Part shown: positions 21,804-24,815 of the stretch, one piece after another
How positions within the stretch are numbered: position 1 is the first letter of the stretch
How the letters are laid out: the number at the start of each line of letters is the position of its first letter
DNA from: Kiritimatiellia bacterium
Lineage (GTDB): Bacteria; Verrucomicrobiota; Kiritimatiellia; RFP12; UBA1067
NCBI GenBank assembly: GCA_017648225.1
Contig: JAGCJE010000222.1
Coordinates: 1-24,815 of the forward strand
Direction of reading: 5' to 3'
DNA: 24,815 bases
Position numbers and translations under genes: made by a program
The notes under the pieces: generated by a model
Seen by the model: the letters and a program-made list of their open reading frames with translations, nothing else
Database searches by the model: none
What the model was told of the DNA's origin: nothing

Positions 21804-22222
21804 TGGCCAGAGCAGTCGTAAGTCTCGGATCTAATATCGGAGATCGTGCCGCGCATCTTAAAAGAGCGGTGGAACTTCTTTCGGTTTTGCCGGAGACTAA
21901 ACTTGTTAAAGCAAGCTGCATAATCGAGACTGAACCTGTAGACGTGCCGGAAGAGTTTTCGGGGATGAGATTCTTGAATCAGGCGGCCGTATTTGAAACG
22001 GATCTTTCGCCGCGTGAATTTTCAGACAGGATGCACGCCATTGAAGAGGATATGGGACGAGTGCGTCTCGTCCGCAACGGTCCGCGTACGATCGATATCG
22101 ATCTTATAGATTTCGGAGGCGTTGAGATGAACGATCCCGATCTGATACTTCCTCATCCTCGGGCGAAGGAGCGTGACTTTGTCCTCGTGCCGCTCGCGGA
22201 GTTGGGCGTCGAATTGAAGTAG
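21803..22222 (+). CDS. folK: 2-amino-4-hydroxy-6-hydroxymethyldihydropteridine pyrophosphokinase
   Basis: HPPK transfers pyrophosphate from ATP to the pterin precursor in folate synthesis. The 139-residue length fits the family when translation starts at ATG 21803; an upstream in-frame ATG at 21590 lies within trhA and is rejected. Motifs are VVSLGSNIGDR (4-14), FLNQAAVFET, the signature RNGPRTIDIDLI and LPHPRAKERDFVLVPLAEL at the end. The start overlaps the trhA stop as TAATG with GGAG (21794-21797) upstream. The folate product serves the AICAR transformylase encoded earlier in the window, but the two are not in one operon. Confidence 0.93.
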   Translation: MARAVVSLGSNIGDRAAHLKRAVELLSVLPETKLVKASCIIETEPVDVPEEFSGMRFLNQAAVFETDLSPREFSDRMHAIEEDMGRVRLVRNGPRTIDIDLIDFGGVEMNDPDLILPHPRAKERDFVLVPLAELGVELK

Positions 22223-22236
22223 TAAAGGCTCGGCGC

Positions 22237-22276
22237 ACAGGACGAAAGGCGGCCGCATAATCTGCGAAAATCCTGT
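22237..22276. other. Nested inverted repeats after folK
   Basis: ACAGGA (22237-22242) and TCCTGT (22271-22276) are complementary, and inside them CGCA (254-257 of this block, i.e. 22254-22257) pairs with TGCG (22263-22266). No T-tract follows, so a canonical terminator is not shown. The rest of the 163-nt gap up to 22385 contains only the promoter described next. Confidence 0.25.
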
Positions 22277-22337
22277 CCGGTTGTTATGATGCTTATTTAC
22301 CGCTTGGCTCCTGGTCCTAAACTCATCTCTTAAATTA

Positions 22338-22353
22338 TGGTATAATAACTTTA
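22338..22353 (+). promoter_or_regulatory. Promoter of the Gfo/Idh/MocA gene pair, extended -10
   Basis: TGGTATAAT (22338-22346) has TATAAT at 22341-22346. Expected +1 is near 22353, leaving about 33 nt of very AT-rich leader with GGAG (22375-22378) 7 nt before ATG. The same 10-mer TGGTATAATA occurs at the secG promoter. No good -35 is visible. Confidence 0.7.
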
Positions 22354-22385
22354 TCTGAAAATATATTATTATATGGAGATTTAAA

Positions 22386-23882
22386 ATGCAAATATCAAGA
22401 AGATCGGCTTTTAAAGGACTTTTGGCCGCGAGTGCGCTGCCGCTTTTTAACATCGGGAGCGTCGCTTTCGGGCAGGGACGCGTCAAGCAGATCGAGAAGG
22501 GTGCTAAACTGCGTGTGGCTCTTATCGGCTGCGGAATACAGGGACGCATGATCATCAACGCGATTTTGCTCGAAAAGCTTGTCGCCATCGTCGATCCGGA
22601 TCCTAAACAGCTCGCACGTATGGATAGCGAAGTAAGAGCGTTGCGCGATCCTGTGGCTTCGGCGAATTACAAGGACGTTAAGAAGTTCTCCACCTATCAG
22701 GATATGTTCGATGCGGTCGGCGATGAGCTTGACGCCGTTATCATCGAAACGCCGAACCATCAGCATATTCTCCCCGCAGTTATGGCTATTCGCCGCGGGA
22801 TTCACGTCTATCTCGATAAGCCTCTCGTTCTTACCGCGGCGGAAGGCGATCTCCTTCTTGAAGAGACCCGCAAACAGCCCGGTCTTGTGACCCAGTGCGG
22901 AACGTACGGGCATACGTTTCCTTCGATGAAGTACTGTATCGACCGCATCAACGAAGGCGCTCTCGGCGAGATTAAGGAGGTCTGGTGCTACGATGACCGC
23001 GTCAACTCGATTTTCTCGCGCCCGGCATCGCTTCCTCCTCCGAAGGGGCTCGACTGGGATTCTTGGTGCGGCGGCTCGCCGATCTGCGACTATTATCCCG
23101 AGACTCCCGATCAGGACGGTATGCATCCCCACGGCTGGCACAGCTGGATCGGTTACGGCAACGGTTCGATCGGCAATCTCGGCATGCATATTATGGACGT
23201 AGCTTTCTGGGCACTCGGCCTTAAGGATCCCGACAGCGTAAAGTGTCACGACGCGAAGTTCGCGCTCGACGGCGCCTGGGCGTACCGCGACGTTTTCGAG
23301 TTCCATTTCCCGGCTAACGAGAAGCGCGGCGAAGTCGCGCTTCACTGGTGGGACGGCCTTAACGACGGCGTGCCGTACAAGAAGGAATATCTCAACAAGT
23401 TCGGTCTTCCCCACCGCCGCGAATGGCTCAATATTCCGCCGCGCGTTCTCGAAGAGGAGAAGAAGTGGGGCTTCGAGAAGGATCCCTTCTATTCGAACGG
23501 CGTTCTCTTTATCGGCTCTAAGGCGAATCTCTGGTTCACGCATCACGGCGGATACCGCTTCCTGCCCAACTCCGCCGGCTGGTGCAATCCGCGCATCGAC
23601 CGTCAGAAGGACTTCAACTACCGCCGCAACACTCTGCCGCACGTCCGTGAATTTTACAACGCAATCCGCGAACGCCGCGAAGCGAACGACAATTTCGAAT
23701 ATGCCGTTCCTCTTGCCAAGACGGTCTGTCTCGGTAACATTTCCGCGCTTGCGCACAATAAACTTAATATTTCGGAGCTCAAGTGGGACGGTTCCCACGT
23801 CACCAACAGCGCCGAGGCCGACAAGTGGGTCGCTAAGGAATACCGTAAGGGATGGGATCCTTTTGAAGGGAGAAATAAATAA
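22386..23882 (+). CDS. Gfo/Idh/MocA family oxidoreductase with Tat-like signal
   Basis: A 498-residue NAD(P)-dependent oxidoreductase of the glucose-fructose-oxidoreductase/inositol-dehydrogenase family. Residues 4-30 form an apparent twin-arginine signal (SRRSAFKGLLAASALPLF), one residue off the standard RRxFLK spacing, with a likely cleavage near AFG. The Rossmann motif is G48-C-G50-I-Q-G53, and the usual EKP is DKP at 144-146. Further landmarks are GTYGHTFPSMKYCIDRI, EGALGEIKEVW and IGNLGMHIMDVAFWALG, where His and Asp are likely catalytic. Tat export fits a protein that folds around its cofactor before leaving the cytosol. The substrate is unknown; sugars or GH109-type glycan cleavage are possible by family. 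It overlaps the next gene by one base. Confidence 0.88.
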   Translation: MQISRRSAFKGLLAASALPLFNIGSVAFGQGRVKQIEKGAKLRVALIGCGIQGRMIINAILLEKLVAIVDPDPKQLARMDSEVRALRDPVASANYKDVKKFSTYQDMFDAVGDELDAVIIETPNHQHILPAVMAIRRGIHVYLDKPLVLTAAEGDLLLEETRKQPGLVTQCGTYGHTFPSMKYCIDRINEGALGEIKEVWCYDDRVNSIFSRPASLPPPKGLDWDSWCGGSPICDYYPETPDQDGMHPHGWHSWIGYGNGSIGNLGMHIMDVAFWALGLKDPDSVKCHDAKFALDGAWAYRDVFEFHFPANEKRGEVALHWWDGLNDGVPYKKEYLNKFGLPHRREWLNIPPRVLEEEKKWGFEKDPFYSNGVLFIGSKANLWFTHHGGYRFLPNSAGWCNPRIDRQKDFNYRRNTLPHVREFYNAIRERREANDNFEYAVPLAKTVCLGNISALAHNKLNISELKWDGSHVTNSAEADKWVAKEYRKGWDPFEGRNK

Positions 23883-24815
23883 TGAAGAGTTTACTTTTTG
23901 CGGCTCTCGCCGCGATTCTTACGGGATGCGCGATTTCGCCCGAAACGGTCGAAGGTCCAAAATGGCAGCCTATCGGCAAGCGCAAGGCGAAGGTCGCGCT
24001 CTGGGGTATTGTCCATAACCATGCGCGCGGAAAGTTCGATGCGCTTCGCAAGCTTAAGGACGATTACGAAATCATCGGCTGGGTCGACGATTCCGATTCG
24101 AAGGCGATGCGTATGCAGGAGCCTAACGTCAAGTCGTACTCCGAGTGGCCCAAGCTCGACGGAGAAAAGCTCCTAAACCGTGAAATCGAATGCGACCTTA
24201 TCGTGGTCGAGGTTTCCAACTCCGAGTTGGTCGAGGTATCGACCAAGATCGCCAAGGCCGGTTATCCGATGCACATGGATAAGCCGCTCGGTGTCGATCA
24301 GGAGGGCTACGCCAAAATGTCGAAAATCTGTGAGGAGCGCGGCATTCCTCTTCAGATCGGTTATATGTTCCGTTCCAACGAGGCCATCAACAAGATGGTC
24401 GAAATCGCAAAGAGCGGAATATTAGGCGAAATCTATTCTATCGACGCTGATCTTGATCACAGCTACGGCTATCCGAAGTATCCGAAGTACGCTTCTCACT
24501 ATCCGGGTGGAACGGCCTATCTTTTAGCGTGTCACGCGATCGAATGGGCGATGCCGATTTTTGACGACGCTATGCCTCTTAAGACGTATTCGATAATTAA
24601 GCCTGCGCCTGGCGATCCTGAATGGGCTCAGACTCATTCCCTGACGATTATGGAATATCCGAGGGCCAACGCCGTTTTCCGCGTCTGCTCGCGCGGTACC
24701 CAGCCTTGCCGACATATTCGCATTGATGGAACGAACGGCTCTATGGAGCTTGAGCCGATTGAAGATTTCCGCACGGTTAAGCACACGACGGGTCTTAACG
24801 AAGACGGTCTTTCGC
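23882..24815 (+). CDS. Gfo/Idh/MocA-like lipoprotein, cut off by the window end
   Basis: The frame is open from ATG 23882 to the last base (311 codons), so the C terminus is missing. The start overlaps the preceding stop as TAATG. Residues 1-16 are a lipoprotein signal with lipobox LTGC (13-16). The family DKP motif is at 133-135 (MHMDKPLGV), followed by IGYMFRSNEAINKMVEI, SGILGEIYSIDAD and the GGTAYLLACHAIEW segment. The nucleotide-binding loop is unusual: where relatives have GxGxxG this one reads VALWGIVHNHARG (38-50). A Sec-exported, lipid-anchored dehydrogenase without a standard cofactor loop is odd; it may bind cofactor differently or be non-catalytic. The pair probably acts on one pathway. 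Confidence 0.85.
   Translation, partial: MKSLLFAALAAILTGCAISPETVEGPKWQPIGKRKAKVALWGIVHNHARGKFDALRKLKDDYEIIGWVDDSDSKAMRMQEPNVKSYSEWPKLDGEKLLNREIECDLIVVEVSNSELVEVSTKIAKAGYPMHMDKPLGVDQEGYAKMSKICEERGIPLQIGYMFRSNEAINKMVEIAKSGILGEIYSIDADLDHSYGYPKYPKYASHYPGGTAYLLACHAIEWAMPIFDDAMPLKTYSIIKPAPGDPEWAQTHSLTIMEYPRANAVFRVCSRGTQPCRHIRIDGTNGSMELEPIEDFRTVKHTTGLNEDGLS

Noticed and set aside
20553..22222. LUD-TrhA-FolK as a dedicated functional system
   Set aside because: The three proteins have no known biochemical link and short gaps between unrelated genes are common in this window.
22395..23798. Long - strand frame (467 codons) opposite the first Gfo/Idh/MocA gene
   Set aside because: The + strand protein has clear family motifs; the - strand frame has none and no ribosome site.

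Overview
The window is a gene-dense, GC-rich stretch of a bacterial chromosome in which every supported gene lies on the + strand. No rRNA, tRNA, insertion sequence, phage gene or CRISPR array was seen. The protein styles suggest an uncultured Verrucomicrobiota/Kiritimatiellae-Lentisphaerae type bacterium, probably from a gut or other anaerobic habitat: a giant glycine-rich/beta-helix surface protein, a clostridial-length serine-pathway dehydrogenase, a stand-alone AICAR transformylase, exported Gfo/Idh/MocA oxidoreductases with a Tat-like signal, and an ExbB/ExbD cluster with a von Willebrand A protein. This placement is inference; there is no 16S or marker phylogeny in the window.

Layout. 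(1) 1-6166: a leader with a strong RNA hairpin, a 1972-residue secreted modular protein, then two back-to-back hairpins. (2) 6183-10143: a serA-type dehydrogenase with its own promoter, then an orphan type II secretion/type IV pilus F-like membrane protein and two poorly known genes. (3) 10166-11485: a stand-alone AICAR transformylase (PurH C-terminal half), nearly leaderless. (4) 11483-16012: four overlapping genes encoding ExbB, ExbD, a TPR protein and a TonB-anchor/vWA fusion; this is the most interesting unit. (5) 16042-19160: a leaderless nadE-like gene whose glutaminase domain lacks its cysteine, overlapping an RNA m5U-methyltransferase-like gene. (6) 19152-20489: secG overlapping an NAD-dependent epimerase/dehydratase gene. 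(7) 20494-22222: degenerate heptamer repeats, then a LUD-domain gene, a hemolysin III/TrhA gene and folK. (8) 22338-24815: two overlapping Gfo/Idh/MocA genes, the first with a Tat-like signal and the second with a lipoprotein signal; the second runs off the window.

Expression logic. Five promoters share a perfect extended -10 element (TGnTATAAT); three share the 13-mer TTTTGATATAATA. At nadE the spacing puts the predicted +1 on the A of the start codon, and at purH about 3 nt before it; both genes lack a Shine-Dalgarno site and begin with the same 11 bases. Other genes (the surface protein, secG, exbB, the LUD gene) have ordinary ribosome-binding sites. Inside operons the genes are joined by 4-bp ATGA/GTGA or 1-bp TAATG overlaps, suggesting translational coupling.

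All function calls rest on reading motifs by eye and family knowledge; no database search was run.
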